Assembly: GCF_965243865.1 (NCBI RefSeq)
Contig: NZ_OZ251603.1
Location: 3,224,001-3,288,000 of the forward strand
DNA from: Hyphomicrobium_A sp965243865
GTDB taxonomy: Bacteria; Pseudomonadota; Alphaproteobacteria; Rhizobiales; Hyphomicrobiaceae
DNA length: 64,000 nt
Reading direction: 5' to 3'
The position numbers and the translations under genes are program-made. The notes below the pieces were generated by a model. The model saw nothing but the letters and a program-made list of their open reading frames with translations, was not told the origin of the DNA and did not search any database. Of the stretch, positions 1 through 8,841 are shown one piece after another (within the stretch, counting starts at the first letter, position 1; every line of letters begins with the position of its first letter).

Positions 1-717
1 CGCCACCATGCCAACGAAGCTGAGCGTCTCCAGAAATGGTGGCATCCCGCGAACCAGCGCGCGGCCGATCGGACCCGAGATAGCGCCATTGCGCTGCGCC
101 AGCCGCGCACCGATGTCGTCAGCCCTGACGATCAGTGCCACCGCGCCATAGACGCCGACCGTGATCACCACCGCAACGATCGCCAGTACGATGGCCTGCG
201 TGACGATGTCGGGGGAGCTCACAGCGGCCAGCGCGATCGCCATGATCTCGGCGGACAGGATGAAGTCGGTGCGGATCGCACCCGCCACTTTCTCATCTTC
301 CAGCGTCTTGTCGCCCTTGGCGAGCCGCACGGCCACCTTCACACCCTTGCCTTCTTTCGTCTCCCCCACCAGCATGTGCTGCACCTTCTCGTACCCCTCG
401 AAAGAGAGATAGAGGCCACCCAGCATCAATAGCGGCGTGATGGCTTGTGGAAGGAAAGCGCTGAGCAGCAGCGCCGCGGGCAGCAGGAACAGAAGCTTGT
501 TGCGCAGCGATCCGACAGCGATCCGCCCGACGATTGGCAGTTCGCGCGTGGCGGCAAGGCCCGTCACGTAGCGCGGCGTGACAGCAGCGTCGTCGATCAC
601 CACGCCCGCAGCCTTGCTGCTCGCCTTAACGGCCTGGCCCGCGGCATCGTCCAGCGTCACCGCGGCCAGCTTCGCCAGTGCAACCACATCGTCGAGAAGT
701 GCAAGCAATCCGCTCAA
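1..717 (-). CDS. DUF808 family inner-membrane protein, 5' part only
   Basis: The minus strand from 717 downward encodes about 239 residues that run off the window edge, so the C-terminus is missing. The reading begins at a TTG codon (MSGLLALLDDVVALAKLA); no ATG lies in frame nearby and the frame is otherwise open. The protein has an N-terminal helix typical of DUF808 (YedI-like) proteins, then several hydrophobic segments, including one around residues 85-115. DUF808 proteins are predicted multi-pass membrane proteins of unknown function. It is divergent from the gene at 809, so the gap of about 90 bases holds promoters for both. Confidence 0.8.
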   Translation of the reverse strand, partial: MSGLLALLDDVVALAKLAAVTLDDAAGQAVKASSKAAGVVIDDAAVTPRYVTGLAATRELPIVGRIAVGSLRNKLLFLLPAALLLSAFLPQAITPLLMLGGLYLSFEGYEKVQHMLVGETKEGKGVKVAVRLAKGDKTLEDEKVAGAIRTDFILSAEIMAIALAAVSSPDIVTQAIVLAIVAVVITVGVYGAVALIVRADDIGARLAQRNGAISGPIGRALVRGMPPFLETLSFVGMVA

Positions 718-751
718 TTTACCAACCCCATCTGCGCCCGGCTAAGCATCA

Positions 752-776
752 GGAACCTCTCAGTTCTATTGCCGTT
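752..776 (+). promoter_or_regulatory. EcfG-type general stress promoter
   Basis: GGAAC at 752-756 is followed after exactly 16 bases by CGTT at 773-776. This matches the alphaproteobacterial EcfG consensus (GGAAC, 16-17 bases, CGTT). It lies about 33 bases before the start of a general-stress-type FMN protein, a usual kind of EcfG target. The match is seen directly; use by EcfG is inferred. Confidence 0.6.
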
Positions 777-808
777 GTCCCAAGTCCAACGAGCGGAGGC
801 AGGCGCCC

Positions 809-1249
809 ATGACGCGGAAGAGCTTGGCTGAAATCGCGCAGCGCATGCGCGACATCGACATCGCAATGCTTTCAACTAAGACGCAGTCTGGCGAGATTGC
901 AAGCCGCCCGATGAGCAACAACTCCGATGTCGACTACGACGGCGACAGCTACTTCTTCACGTACGCCTCATCGCAGATGGTCGCCGATATCTCAGCGGAC
1001 GATCACGTGTCCTTGGCGTTCTCGGTCGAGCCGGGTCTGTTCTCCGGTGGCGGTCTCTTCATAGCCGTCACGGGCAGGGCGCAAGCCGTCCGTGACAAGG
1101 GCCTGTTCGCCGCGCATTGGACTCCCGATTTGGACGCCTGGTTCGAGCAGGGCATCGACACGCCCGGCCTGGTGATGCTCCACGTGCGAGCCGTGCACAT
1201 CAAATACTGGGAAGGCGAGGAGGAGGGAGAGGTCGACCTCGCCGCATGA
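809..1249 (+). CDS. Pyridoxamine 5'-phosphate oxidase-related, general stress FMN-binding protein
   Basis: The 146-residue product has the single split-barrel fold sequence of the general stress protein 26 group (COG3871). Recognisable parts are an N-terminal helix, a strand with IAMLSTKTQSGEIASRPM, and the SYFFTYASSQMVADI segment that in this family contacts flavin phosphate. Members bind FMN or F420 and are induced by stress; the substrate is unknown. The start ATG is the first in frame and the length is normal. The EcfG-like promoter just upstream suggests control by the general stress response. True PdxH is longer and has a C-terminal pyridoxal-binding part that is absent here. Confidence 0.85.
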   Translation: MTRKSLAEIAQRMRDIDIAMLSTKTQSGEIASRPMSNNSDVDYDGDSYFFTYASSQMVADISADDHVSLAFSVEPGLFSGGGLFIAVTGRAQAVRDKGLFAAHWTPDLDAWFEQGIDTPGLVMLHVRAVHIKYWEGEEEGEVDLAA

Positions 1250-1346
1250 ACGCCTCAGCCCGCACTCATGCAATTGTCCAGCTCATCATGGCGCCCAATC
1301 TTGCGAGCGGCTAAGCTGCGCAAAGCCCCTGGAGATGGAGAGTTCC

Positions 1347-1547
1347 ATGAAGGAATACGTGAAGGGCGTGCGTCATGACACGCTGAGCGCGATCGCCAAT
1401 GCCGAGAAATTGCTCACGGCTCTGGGCGATGAGGAGGGCGCCGGCACCGATAAGTTGCGCAAGGCGACGAAGCGCTTGGCTAAGCACTTGAAGGAGGAGC
1501 TGGCCGAGTGGGACGAAAAGTACAAGAAGGCACGCGATAAGGCCTGA
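1347..1547 (+). CDS. Small charged helical protein, DUF883-like
   Basis: The 66-residue protein is almost wholly helical and rich in Lys, Glu and Ala (for example DKLRKATKRLAKHLKEELAE). Its N-terminal part resembles the soluble half of ElaB/YqjD/DUF883 proteins, which tether ribosomes to the membrane under stress, but the C-terminal membrane helix of that family is missing. An alternative ATG at 1335 adds four residues but has no spaced ribosome-binding site. The ATG at 1347 is preceded by GGAGAG at a good distance, so I chose it. Function is not known; its position beside a stress gene is the only clue. Confidence 0.55.
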   Translation: MKEYVKGVRHDTLSAIANAEKLLTALGDEEGAGTDKLRKATKRLAKHLKEELAEWDEKYKKARDKA

Positions 1548-1621
1548 GGCCAAGTTCGCTTGCTTCTTCGCTGCATCCAAGGGAATCTGTGTCAGAACGG
1601 TACCGCTCTTAACATTCGGGC

Positions 1622-1647
1622 GGAACCGGCGCTCTTGGACGAGAGTT
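1622..1647 (+). promoter_or_regulatory. Possible second EcfG-like promoter
   Basis: GGAAC at 1622-1626 is followed after 17 bases by AGTT at 1644-1647. The -35 element is perfect, while the -10 element differs from CGTT at one base. It precedes the small membrane ORF at 1696 by about 50 bases. This is weaker than the element at 752. Confidence 0.3.
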
Positions 1648-1695
1648 TCTAGCGGGAAGACAAACGCTTCCCCCTGGAAACTGCGAGCCGATGCT

Positions 1696-1920
1696 ATGCG
1701 CCTGTTCCTGATCTCGATGACCGCGATGGTCGCGTCCACCGCCTGCCTCGGACTGCTTTTCCTTTACGCGCTCATCGTGCCGACCCTGCCGCCGCCCGCC
1801 ATAGCGATTTCAGCGATTTCTCCCTCGCCCAGCTGGCGGGGTGAGCCGGTCGAGAATTGGGAAGTCCAAGCAGCTCCCGCCCTTCCCCGCCTCGTCACGC
1901 TGGCCTCAGACGGCATCTGA
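1696..1920 (+). CDS. Possible small membrane protein
   Basis: This 74-residue ORF begins with a hydrophobic stretch (about residues 2-35) that could be a signal anchor. A Pro- and Ser-rich tail follows, with no family I recognise. Support comes from the EcfG-like element upstream and the plausible membrane segment. There is no convincing ribosome-binding site, and the tail composition could be chance translation of GC-rich DNA. Treat it as tentative. The following stretch, 1921-2102, is the guaB leader, in which I see no strong structure. Confidence 0.3.
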   Translation: MRLFLISMTAMVASTACLGLLFLYALIVPTLPPPAIAISAISPSPSWRGEPVENWEVQAAPALPRLVTLASDGI

Positions 1921-2102
1921 TCTTCAACTCCTGTGGGGCCCGACGCGGCTTTCGGAGCCCGGTGGCCACGTCGTCCACCGCTGCCCAACCCGTCGCAGGG
2001 CTGCCAGCTTCCCTCACCACGACTCCGGTGGTATAGCCCTGCCGACATCGTTTCCGCTGGGCCCGGAACAATGTCGCCCAGCCCTCAGGAGAAACCCTCA
2101 CG

Positions 2103-3605
2103 ATGGCCGCACGTAATGGCCCGATCAAAATTGATTCCAACGTCGCGTTGACGTTTGACGACGTCCTTCTGGTGCCTGCCGCATCGGAAATCCTGCCGAG
2201 CCAGGCCGACGTCAGCACCCAGCTAACGCGTTCGATCCGCCTCAACATTCCGGTCATATCCTCCGCGATGGACACCGTGACCGAGGCGCGCCTTGCCATA
2301 GCTATGGCCCAGGAAGGCGGCATCGGCGTCATCCATCGCAACCTGACGCCTGAAGAGCAGGCTCGCCAGGTCGCCATGGTGAAAAAGTATGAATCCGGCA
2401 TCGTTCTCAACCCGGTCACCATCAATCCGGAAGCTTCGCTCCGCTCCGCCCTCGCCATGATGGCGGAGCACAGCATCTCGGGCGTTCCAGTGGTCGAGAA
2501 GCCGGACGGCAGCGCCAAGGGCCGCCTCGTCGGCATCCTGACCAACCGCGACGTGCGCTTTGCCACCAACCTCGATCAGCCTGTCTCCGAGCTGATGACC
2601 AAGGACAAGCTGGTCACCGTGAAGCGCTCGGTCTCGCGCGAGGACGCCAAGCGCCTCCTGCACGAGAACCGCATCGAGAAGCTCCTCGTCATTGACGACG
2701 AGAAGCACTGCATCGGCCTCATCACCGTCAAGGACATCGAGAAGGCGCAGAAGCACCCGCACGCTTCTAAGGACTCGGAAGGGCGCCTGCGCGTCGCCGC
2801 CGCCACCACGGTCGGCGAGGACGGTTTCCATCGCACTGAGCTTTTGATGGCTGCCGGCTGCGATCTTATCGTCGTCGATACCGCGCACGGCCACTCGAGC
2901 CGCGTGCTCGATGCGGTGAGACGCATCAAGAAGCTGTCGAACAGCGTCCAGGTCGTTGCCGGCAACGTTGCCACCGCCGACGCGACCAGGGCCCTCATCG
3001 ATTGCGGCGCCGACGCAATCAAGGTCGGCATCGGCCCAGGCTCGATCTGCACCACGCGTATCGTCGCTGGTGTCGGCGTGCCCCAGCTCACCGCCATCAT
3101 GGATTGCGCCGAGGAAGCCTCCAAGCACGGCGTCCCCGTCATCGCCGACGGCGGCATCAAGTATTCGGGCGACGCGGTAAAGGCGATGGCAGCCGGTGCA
3201 TCCTGCGTGATGATCGGCTCGCTGCTGGCCGGCACCGATGAATCTCCCGGCGAGACCTATTTCTACCAGGGCCGCACCTACAAGGCCTATCGCGGCATGG
3301 GCTCCATCGGCGCCATGGCCCGCGGCTCGGCTGACCGTTACTTCCAGCAGGAAGTAAAGGACACTCTGAAGCTCGTGCCCGAGGGCATCGAGGGCCAGGT
3401 GCCCTATAAGGGACCGGCTGAAGGCGTGGTGCACCAGCTCGTCGGCGGACTGCGCGCCGGCATGGGCTACCTCGGCGCCAAGACGTTCCCTGAGCTTCGC
3501 GCAACGGCAAAGTTCATCCGCGTCTCACCGGCCTCGATCCACGAGAGCCACGCCCACGGCGTTCTTATTACCCGCGAGAGCCCGAACTATCCCGGCTCCG
3601 TCTGA
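2103..3605 (+). CDS. guaB: Inosine-5'-monophosphate dehydrogenase
   Basis: GuaB oxidises IMP to XMP with NAD+, the committed step to GMP. The 500-residue protein has the full TIM barrel: an N-terminal LTFDDVLLVPA segment, two CBS domains at about residues 95-210, the catalytic loop GPGSICTTRIVAGVG with Cys316, and the flap YRGMGSIGAMARGS near residue 400. AGGAG lies about 10 bases before the ATG. The next GMP gene, guaA, is about 9 kb downstream, so the two are not one operon. Length and all key residues are normal. Confidence 0.98.
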   Translation: MAARNGPIKIDSNVALTFDDVLLVPAASEILPSQADVSTQLTRSIRLNIPVISSAMDTVTEARLAIAMAQEGGIGVIHRNLTPEEQARQVAMVKKYESGIVLNPVTINPEASLRSALAMMAEHSISGVPVVEKPDGSAKGRLVGILTNRDVRFATNLDQPVSELMTKDKLVTVKRSVSREDAKRLLHENRIEKLLVIDDEKHCIGLITVKDIEKAQKHPHASKDSEGRLRVAAATTVGEDGFHRTELLMAAGCDLIVVDTAHGHSSRVLDAVRRIKKLSNSVQVVAGNVATADATRALIDCGADAIKVGIGPGSICTTRIVAGVGVPQLTAIMDCAEEASKHGVPVIADGGIKYSGDAVKAMAAGASCVMIGSLLAGTDESPGETYFYQGRTYKAYRGMGSIGAMARGSADRYFQQEVKDTLKLVPEGIEGQVPYKGPAEGVVHQLVGGLRAGMGYLGAKTFPELRATAKFIRVSPASIHESHAHGVLITRESPNYPGSV

Positions 3606-3622
3606 TCCTTGAGGAGACCGGT

Positions 3623-4048
3623 ATGCCCGTTTCCAGCCTGATGCTGCCGGTCTTCGTTCAGGTCGCCCTGACGTTCGCAGTCCTGCTATGGGCGGCCCGG
3701 CTTCGCTTGCGGGCGTTGCGGTCGGGCGCCGTGAAGCCATCCGACGTGGCGCTACGCCAGCCGAACTGGCCGCCGCACGTGCTCCAGGTGGCCAACAGCT
3801 ACCAGAACGAGCTCGAGCTGCCGATGCTGTTTTACGCGGTGGTGGCGTTCATCCTCATCACCTCGACCAACAGCATCGTGTTTGTCGTGCTGGCATGGGT
3901 GTTCGTGATCTCCCGCCTCGTGCGCGCCTTCATTCACACCGGCTCGAACGTCGTGCGCCTGCGCGGCGCCGCTTTCGGCATCGGCGTCATCACGCTCGCC
4001 GCCATGTGGCTGATCCTGGCCGTGCGCATTCTAGCGACGGGGGCCTAG
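3623..4048 (+). CDS. MAPEG family membrane protein
   Basis: The 141-residue protein has four hydrophobic segments (about residues 5-25, 68-88, 90-110 and 115-138) and the NSYQNELELPMLFYAV motif of MAPEG proteins (membrane-associated proteins in eicosanoid and glutathione metabolism). Bacterial members are inner-membrane proteins, some with glutathione transferase or peroxidase activity; the activity here is unknown. It starts 17 bases after guaB behind GAGGAG and ends three bases before the rRNA methyltransferase gene, so it probably sits in the guaB transcript. Confidence 0.85.
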   Translation: MPVSSLMLPVFVQVALTFAVLLWAARLRLRALRSGAVKPSDVALRQPNWPPHVLQVANSYQNELELPMLFYAVVAFILITSTNSIVFVVLAWVFVISRLVRAFIHTGSNVVRLRGAAFGIGVITLAAMWLILAVRILATGA

Positions 4049-4051
4049 CCG

Positions 4052-5350
4052 ATGCGCGCTGGAGCGCGGATCGCGGCTGCGGCCGAGGTTCTTGACGACA
4101 TCCTCAATCGCCATCGACCGGCATCGATGGCCCTCGCTGACTGGGGCCGCGCACACCGCTTCGCGGGCTCGGGCGACCGCGCTGCCATCGGCACGCTCGT
4201 GTTCGACGCGCTGCGCCGCCGGGCTTCGATTGGCGCACGCATGGGTGAAGACACCCCACGTGCATTGGCGCTGGGTGCCGCGCCGCGCGCTCTGGGACTG
4301 ACGCTGGACGAGTTAGCGCTCGCCGCCGACGGCTCCGAGCATGCCCTCGCGCCGTTGACCGACGCCGAGCGCCAGGGCCTTGCTGCCGATCTTCCCGGTG
4401 ATGCCCCGGCAAACGTCCGCGGCGACATTCCAGCCTGGCTGCTGCCCTCGTTCGAGCGCGCGTTTGGCGCTTCCGCTGCGAAGGAAGGGGCCGCGCTCTC
4501 CGTCCGCGCTCCCGTTGACCTGCGCGTCAACACGCTCAAGGCAACGCAAGAGAAGGTCCTGAAGGCACTCGGCCGCTTCGGCGCCGAGGCCACCGCCTTT
4601 GCGCCGGCCGGCGTGCGCGTGCCCGCTCCCGAAGGCGCCGCCAAATCACCCCACCTCGAAGCCGAGACTGCCCACGGCAAGGGCTGGTACGAGGTCCAGG
4701 ACGAAGGCTCGCAGCTTGCCGCGCTCCTGGCGGGCGCCGGCCCGCGCATGCAGGTGCTCGATCTCTGCGCCGGCGCCGGCGGCAAGACTCTGGCGCTCGC
4801 CGCCGGCATGCAGAATACCGGACAGATCTACGCCTATGACGCCGACAAGAAGCAGCTCCGTCCGATCTTCGAGCGCCTGAAGCGCGCCGGCGTGCGCAAT
4901 GTTCAGGTGATGGAAGCTGGCGATGAAGCAGCGCTCGCAGCGCTGGGCGCCCGCTTCGACCTCGTGTTCGTCGATGCGCCGTGCACCGGCTCGGGAACAT
5001 GGCGCCGCAAGCCGGACGCCAAGTGGCGCATCAAGGCCGCCAACATTCCCGAGCGCCAAGCCGAGCAGCAAGCCGTCCTCGAACTCGGCGCTAGCCTGAC
5101 CAAGCCGGGCGGCACGCTTGTCTACGTCACCTGCTCGGTGCTGCCCGAAGAGAATCGCGATCAGGTCGACGCCTTCCTCGCAGCCCATCCCGACTTTGCC
5201 GTCGAGCCCTACGCCGATGTCTGGGCAAGCCGCGTCGGTGGGGAGGCGCCACGCTCTGCCGACGGTCGCACCGACACACTTCAGCTCACGCCCGCACAGC
5301 ACGGAACCGATGGGTTTTTTGTTGCGTTAATGCGCCGACACAAACCGTGA
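4052..5350 (+). CDS. rsmB: RsmB/NOL1/NSUN-family rRNA (cytosine-C5) methyltransferase
   Basis: The 432-residue protein has an N-terminal NusB-related helical region (about 1-150) and a C-terminal Rossmann methyltransferase. Visible motifs are the SAM loop LDLCAGAGGKT near residue 233, motif IV DAPCTGSGTWRRKPD with Cys311, and motif VI VTCSVLPEEN with Cys361. Cys361 should be the nucleophile and Cys311 the residue that aids product release. The family methylates C5 of cytosine in RNA; RsmB targets 16S C967. Exact specificity is inferred, since alphaproteobacteria carry several paralogues. The gene follows MAPEG by three bases. Confidence 0.88.
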   Translation: MRAGARIAAAAEVLDDILNRHRPASMALADWGRAHRFAGSGDRAAIGTLVFDALRRRASIGARMGEDTPRALALGAAPRALGLTLDELALAADGSEHALAPLTDAERQGLAADLPGDAPANVRGDIPAWLLPSFERAFGASAAKEGAALSVRAPVDLRVNTLKATQEKVLKALGRFGAEATAFAPAGVRVPAPEGAAKSPHLEAETAHGKGWYEVQDEGSQLAALLAGAGPRMQVLDLCAGAGGKTLALAAGMQNTGQIYAYDADKKQLRPIFERLKRAGVRNVQVMEAGDEAALAALGARFDLVFVDAPCTGSGTWRRKPDAKWRIKAANIPERQAEQQAVLELGASLTKPGGTLVYVTCSVLPEENRDQVDAFLAAHPDFAVEPYADVWASRVGGEAPRSADGRTDTLQLTPAQHGTDGFFVALMRRHKP

Positions 5351-5532
5351 TCGAGCACTATTACTACGGACGCGGAAAATTCTTCAAAGCCACTTGCAAA
5401 GTCGTAATTCGCCAATAAGTTCCCGCCGTGTTGAGGCCAGAGGGGCCTGTGAAATTGTTCGGCCGATCGCCGGCTGACGCGGGCATGAAAAGCCCCAGCC
5501 AGAGCGCGGCCATTTGAGGACAAACGTCCATC

Positions 5533-7473
5533 ATGGCATCCGTTGCCAAGGCGAAGCGCCCTAAGCGGCCCGCGCCGCGCTCGTGCCTCGGTCCCGTCGC
5601 GGATCTTGAAGCGCACCTCCCCGCCGAATGGTGGCGTAAACTCTTCAACGCTCTCTACGTGAAGACCGACGGCGACGTCGTCGAGAACGTCGAGAACACG
5701 CGCCGCGATGTGGACTTCATCACCGCCGCCGCCGCTGTTCAGCCGCACAGCCAGATCCTTGATCTGTGCTGCGGTCAGGGACGCCATTGCCTTGAACTTG
5801 CCCGCCGCGGCTTCAAGAACGTCACCGGCGTCGACCGCTCGCGCTACCTCGTGCGCCTCGCCAAGAAGCGCGCACAGAACGAACGCCTGCAGGTCGTGTT
5901 CAAGGAAGGCGATGCGCGCAACCCGCGCCTGCCCGAGACCAGCTTCGACTGCGTCGCTATCATGGGCAACTCGTTCGGCTACTTCTCCAATAAGCAGGAC
6001 GACGAGAAGGTGCTCTCCGCCGTCGGCAAGATTCTGCGCCCTTCCGGCCAGCTCGTGCTCGACATCACCGATGGCGCCTACATGGCCGACCATTTCGAAC
6101 GCCGCTCGTGGGAGTGGATCGACGAGCACCACTTCGTCTGCCGCGAGCGCTCGCTCTCCGGTGACCGCGAGCGTCTCATCTCGCGCGAGGTGATCGTCCA
6201 CGACGAGTTGGGCGTCATCGCCGACCAGTTCTACGCCGAGCGCCTCTACACGCGCGAAAGCATCGCCAAGCTTCTGGAAAAGACCGGCTTCCGCAACGTG
6301 CGCCACCATGGCAGTGCCGAGGCGCTTTCGGATCGCGACCAGGATCTCGGCATGATGGCGCGCCGCCTCTTGCTGTCGGCCGACGCCCCAGCTCTGCCGA
6401 TCCGCAAGCCGAAAGGCAAGGTGCACCAGATCGACGTCACTGTTCTGATGGGTGACCCGCGCCTGCCCGATACCGTGAAGCGCGGCGGCGCCTTCAACCC
6501 TGAGGACTACGAGACAATCCGCCGCCTCAAGGATGCTCTGTCGGAGCTGAAGAACTATAAGTTCCGCTATCTCGACAATCACACCACGCTCGACCGCGAT
6601 CTGTCGGAGCTGCGCACCGATCTCGTGTTCAATCTGTGCGACGAAGGCTTCAACAACGACCCGTTCAAAGAGCTGCACGTCCCCGCGATGCTGGAATCGC
6701 TCGAGTTGCCGTACACGGGCGCCGGCCCGCCGGCGCTCGCTGCGTGCTACGACAAAGGCCTTGTGCGTGCGGTCGCTATGACGCTCGACGTTCCCGTGCC
6801 ACTGGAAACGCACGTGCGCCCGGGCGATCAGGGCGCGCATTTGCCGTCGGTCTTCCCGGCGCTGCTGAAGCCGAACTACGGCGACAGCTCGCAGGGCATC
6901 ACCAAGGATGCGGTCGTCAGCAACGAGAAGGGGCTGCTCGATTATCTCGAGCGTTTGCGCGTCGCGTTCCCCAAGCGCCCCATCCTCGTGCAGGAGTATC
7001 TCACCGGCGCGGAATACTCCGTGACCCTGGTCGGCAACCCCGACCAAGGCCTGCGCGCTCTGCCGATCCTCGAGGTCGACTTCTCCAAGCTGGACCCGAC
7101 GCTACCGAAAATTCTTGGCTACGAATCGAAGTGGGAGCCTGACAGCCCCTATTGGACGCAGGTCTCCTACCATGAGGCCGAACTGTCCGAGCTTCAGCAG
7201 CAGCAGCTCGTCGAGCATTCCACGCGCCTGTTCGAGCGCCTCGGCTGCCGCGACTACGCGCGCTTCGATTTCCGCGCCGATGCGCGCGGCGAGATCAAGC
7301 TGCTCGAAGTAAATCCCAATCCTGGTTGGTGCTGGGACGGCAAGGTCAACTTAATGGCGGCTTTTGCCGGTATGCGGTACTCCGAGCTGTTGGGCCAGAT
7401 CCTCGGCGCTGCCGTGGAACGGCTCAACATCGTCGGAAAGAGTACTGCACCCCAGGTTGAGGCTGCTCAGTGA
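5533..7473 (+). CDS. Fusion of SAM methyltransferase and D-Ala-D-Ala ligase-like ATP-grasp domain
   Basis: The 646-residue product joins two enzymes. Residues about 25-285 form a class I methyltransferase with the SAM loop ILDLCCGQGRHCLELA and a later FDCVAIMGNSFGYF strand. Residues about 300-630 form an ATP-grasp ligase of the D-alanine-D-alanine ligase type. It has an N-terminal DLVFNLCDEGFNN strand, the nucleotide-binding LLKPNYGDSSQGI, EYLTGAEYSVTLVG, and the metal-binding LLEVNPNPGW at the end. Such ligases couple ATP to amide formation between a carboxylate and an amine. The substrate is unknown and it is not the housekeeping Ddl. The stop overlaps the tspO start (GTGA), so the two are probably co-translated. 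Confidence 0.85.
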   Translation: MASVAKAKRPKRPAPRSCLGPVADLEAHLPAEWWRKLFNALYVKTDGDVVENVENTRRDVDFITAAAAVQPHSQILDLCCGQGRHCLELARRGFKNVTGVDRSRYLVRLAKKRAQNERLQVVFKEGDARNPRLPETSFDCVAIMGNSFGYFSNKQDDEKVLSAVGKILRPSGQLVLDITDGAYMADHFERRSWEWIDEHHFVCRERSLSGDRERLISREVIVHDELGVIADQFYAERLYTRESIAKLLEKTGFRNVRHHGSAEALSDRDQDLGMMARRLLLSADAPALPIRKPKGKVHQIDVTVLMGDPRLPDTVKRGGAFNPEDYETIRRLKDALSELKNYKFRYLDNHTTLDRDLSELRTDLVFNLCDEGFNNDPFKELHVPAMLESLELPYTGAGPPALAACYDKGLVRAVAMTLDVPVPLETHVRPGDQGAHLPSVFPALLKPNYGDSSQGITKDAVVSNEKGLLDYLERLRVAFPKRPILVQEYLTGAEYSVTLVGNPDQGLRALPILEVDFSKLDPTLPKILGYESKWEPDSPYWTQVSYHEAELSELQQQQLVEHSTRLFERLGCRDYARFDFRADARGEIKLLEVNPNPGWCWDGKVNLMAAFAGMRYSELLGQILGAAVERLNIVGKSTAPQVEAAQ

Positions 7474-7922
7474 CGAAATATGTGAGTCTCCTAGTCTTTC
7501 TGCTTCTCGTCGCCGCCACCGCGTATACCGGCACGACCTATCTGCCCGGGCCGTTCTACGCGGCGCTGCAAAAGCCCGCGTGGACGCCGCCCAACGAGCT
7601 CTTTCCACCCGTCTGGGCAGCGCTCTACGTTATGATCGCCATCGCGGGATGGATCGTCTGGCGCGCCCAGGGGCTTGGGCCCTTGTTCTGGCTCTGGTTG
7701 CTCCAGCTCGTTCTCAATGGCGCCTGGTCGTACCTGATGTTCGGTCAGAAGCAGATCACGCCGGCACTTATCGATATTGGCGCACTGTGGCTGGTGATCT
7801 TGGCGTTCATTATCGCCGCGTGGCCCGTGCGCCGCACCGCGGCGCTGCTGTTCGTTCCCTATTTTCTGTGGGTTTCCTACGCCGCTGCGCTGAACTTCGA
7901 GATTTGGCGGCTCAACTCCTGA
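7470..7922 (+). CDS. tspO: TspO/MBR family tryptophan-rich sensory protein
   Basis: The 150-residue protein has five hydrophobic segments and the Trp-rich pattern of TspO (PAWTPPNELFPPVWAALYVM near residues 34-53, then NGAWSYLMFG). TspO proteins bind porphyrins and other hydrophobic ligands in the membrane and affect tetrapyrrole handling and stress responses. The GTG start overlaps the previous stop by four bases, implying coupling with the methyltransferase/ligase fusion. Whether the two share a pathway is open. Confidence 0.92.
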   Translation: MTKYVSLLVFLLLVAATAYTGTTYLPGPFYAALQKPAWTPPNELFPPVWAALYVMIAIAGWIVWRAQGLGPLFWLWLLQLVLNGAWSYLMFGQKQITPALIDIGALWLVILAFIIAAWPVRRTAALLFVPYFLWVSYAAALNFEIWRLNS

Positions 7923-7987
7923 TCGTGCATCTGGGCGCCCGCCCCTACGTCTGCTAAAAGGTCCGTAGGCGTACCTTGGGGGGCACC

Positions 7988-8803
7988 ATGCACGCTGGAA
8001 GCACGGCTTCGTCGGTTGATGCGGTTGGCAGCGCTTGCGGCGAATGCGGCGCTGTCGCCTCGGGAAATTTCTGCGCGAGCTGCGGCGCCGATTTGCGCCT
8101 AAGCTCCCTGGGCTTTCTAGGATCAGCAGCCGCTCCCGTGCGCCGCAGCTTCCCCATCGTCTACCTGAAGATACTCTCTTCGCCCGTGCGCCAGACGACA
8201 GCGCTCGCCGACGATAGAAGCTACCGTAGCTATTTGTCCTTCGCGCTCACGGGCATCGCTCTCTACTGCCTGCTCTTCGTACCCGTCGTCATGCGCATGG
8301 TCGTGCCGACCGGTGGCGCCGCCGTGAGCGAGAGCATGCAGACGCTGATGAAGGCGCTGTCGCAAGTCGGCATCTACTTCGGCGTCGTCCTCACCTTTTT
8401 GATCGCTTACCTATTGTTCCGCTTCTTCGCCAAGGAGAAGCGCTCCCTCGCTGCCTACTTCAAGCTGTATGCCATTGCCCTTGGCTTCATCGCCCCGATC
8501 TACGGCGCCTATGAGTTCGTTGCGAAGGTGATGTTGAACGGCGTCAGCATGACGGGGCTTGGCAGCCTCACCGAGGCCCAGCTGTTCGAGCCGATGACGG
8601 GCATCTCGGTCGCCCTGGCCCTGCTGCTATGGGCTTACTTCGTCGCCATCCATCGCCGCTTCTGGGCTATGCCGATCTGGAAAGCGACGCTGCTATATCT
8701 CGTCGCGACGGCTGTGTCGGGCCAGCTGGGCTATACGATCATGTGGTACGTCGGCTTCTACACCGCCCGCATCCTCATCGACGCCGGCATCGTCACGGCG
8801 TAG
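7988..8803 (+). CDS. Zinc-ribbon multi-pass membrane protein
   Basis: The 271-residue protein begins with two CxxC pairs (CGECG and CASCGA, about residues 15-35) that form a likely zinc ribbon. Five or six hydrophobic segments follow, at about residues 80-105, 125-150, 165-185, 205-225 and 235-260. No enzymatic motif is seen. The layout resembles DUF3667 or Yip1-like proteins, but I cannot name the family. I chose the ATG at 7988 because a run of G ends five bases before it; an in-frame TTG at 7976 would place that run inside the gene. Confidence 0.7.
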   Translation: MHAGSTASSVDAVGSACGECGAVASGNFCASCGADLRLSSLGFLGSAAAPVRRSFPIVYLKILSSPVRQTTALADDRSYRSYLSFALTGIALYCLLFVPVVMRMVVPTGGAAVSESMQTLMKALSQVGIYFGVVLTFLIAYLLFRFFAKEKRSLAAYFKLYAIALGFIAPIYGAYEFVAKVMLNGVSMTGLGSLTEAQLFEPMTGISVALALLLWAYFVAIHRRFWAMPIWKATLLYLVATAVSGQLGYTIMWYVGFYTARILIDAGIVTA

Positions 8804-8841
8804 CGCCGACACATCTCTGAGCCGGCGCCACCAGATAGCCG

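Noticed and set aside
1921..2102. Purine-type riboswitch before guaB
   Set aside because: No three-way junction or conserved loop bases of purine riboswitches can be seen, and this class is rare in alphaproteobacteria.
2223..3434. 403-residue ORF antisense to guaB
   Set aside because: It lies wholly within guaB on the other strand, has no family motif, and is a usual GC-rich shadow frame.
5281..7047. 588-residue ORF antisense to the methyltransferase/ATP-grasp gene
   Set aside because: It is a shadow frame; composition is His-, Arg- and Glu-rich without any domain, and the plus-strand gene has clear motifs.
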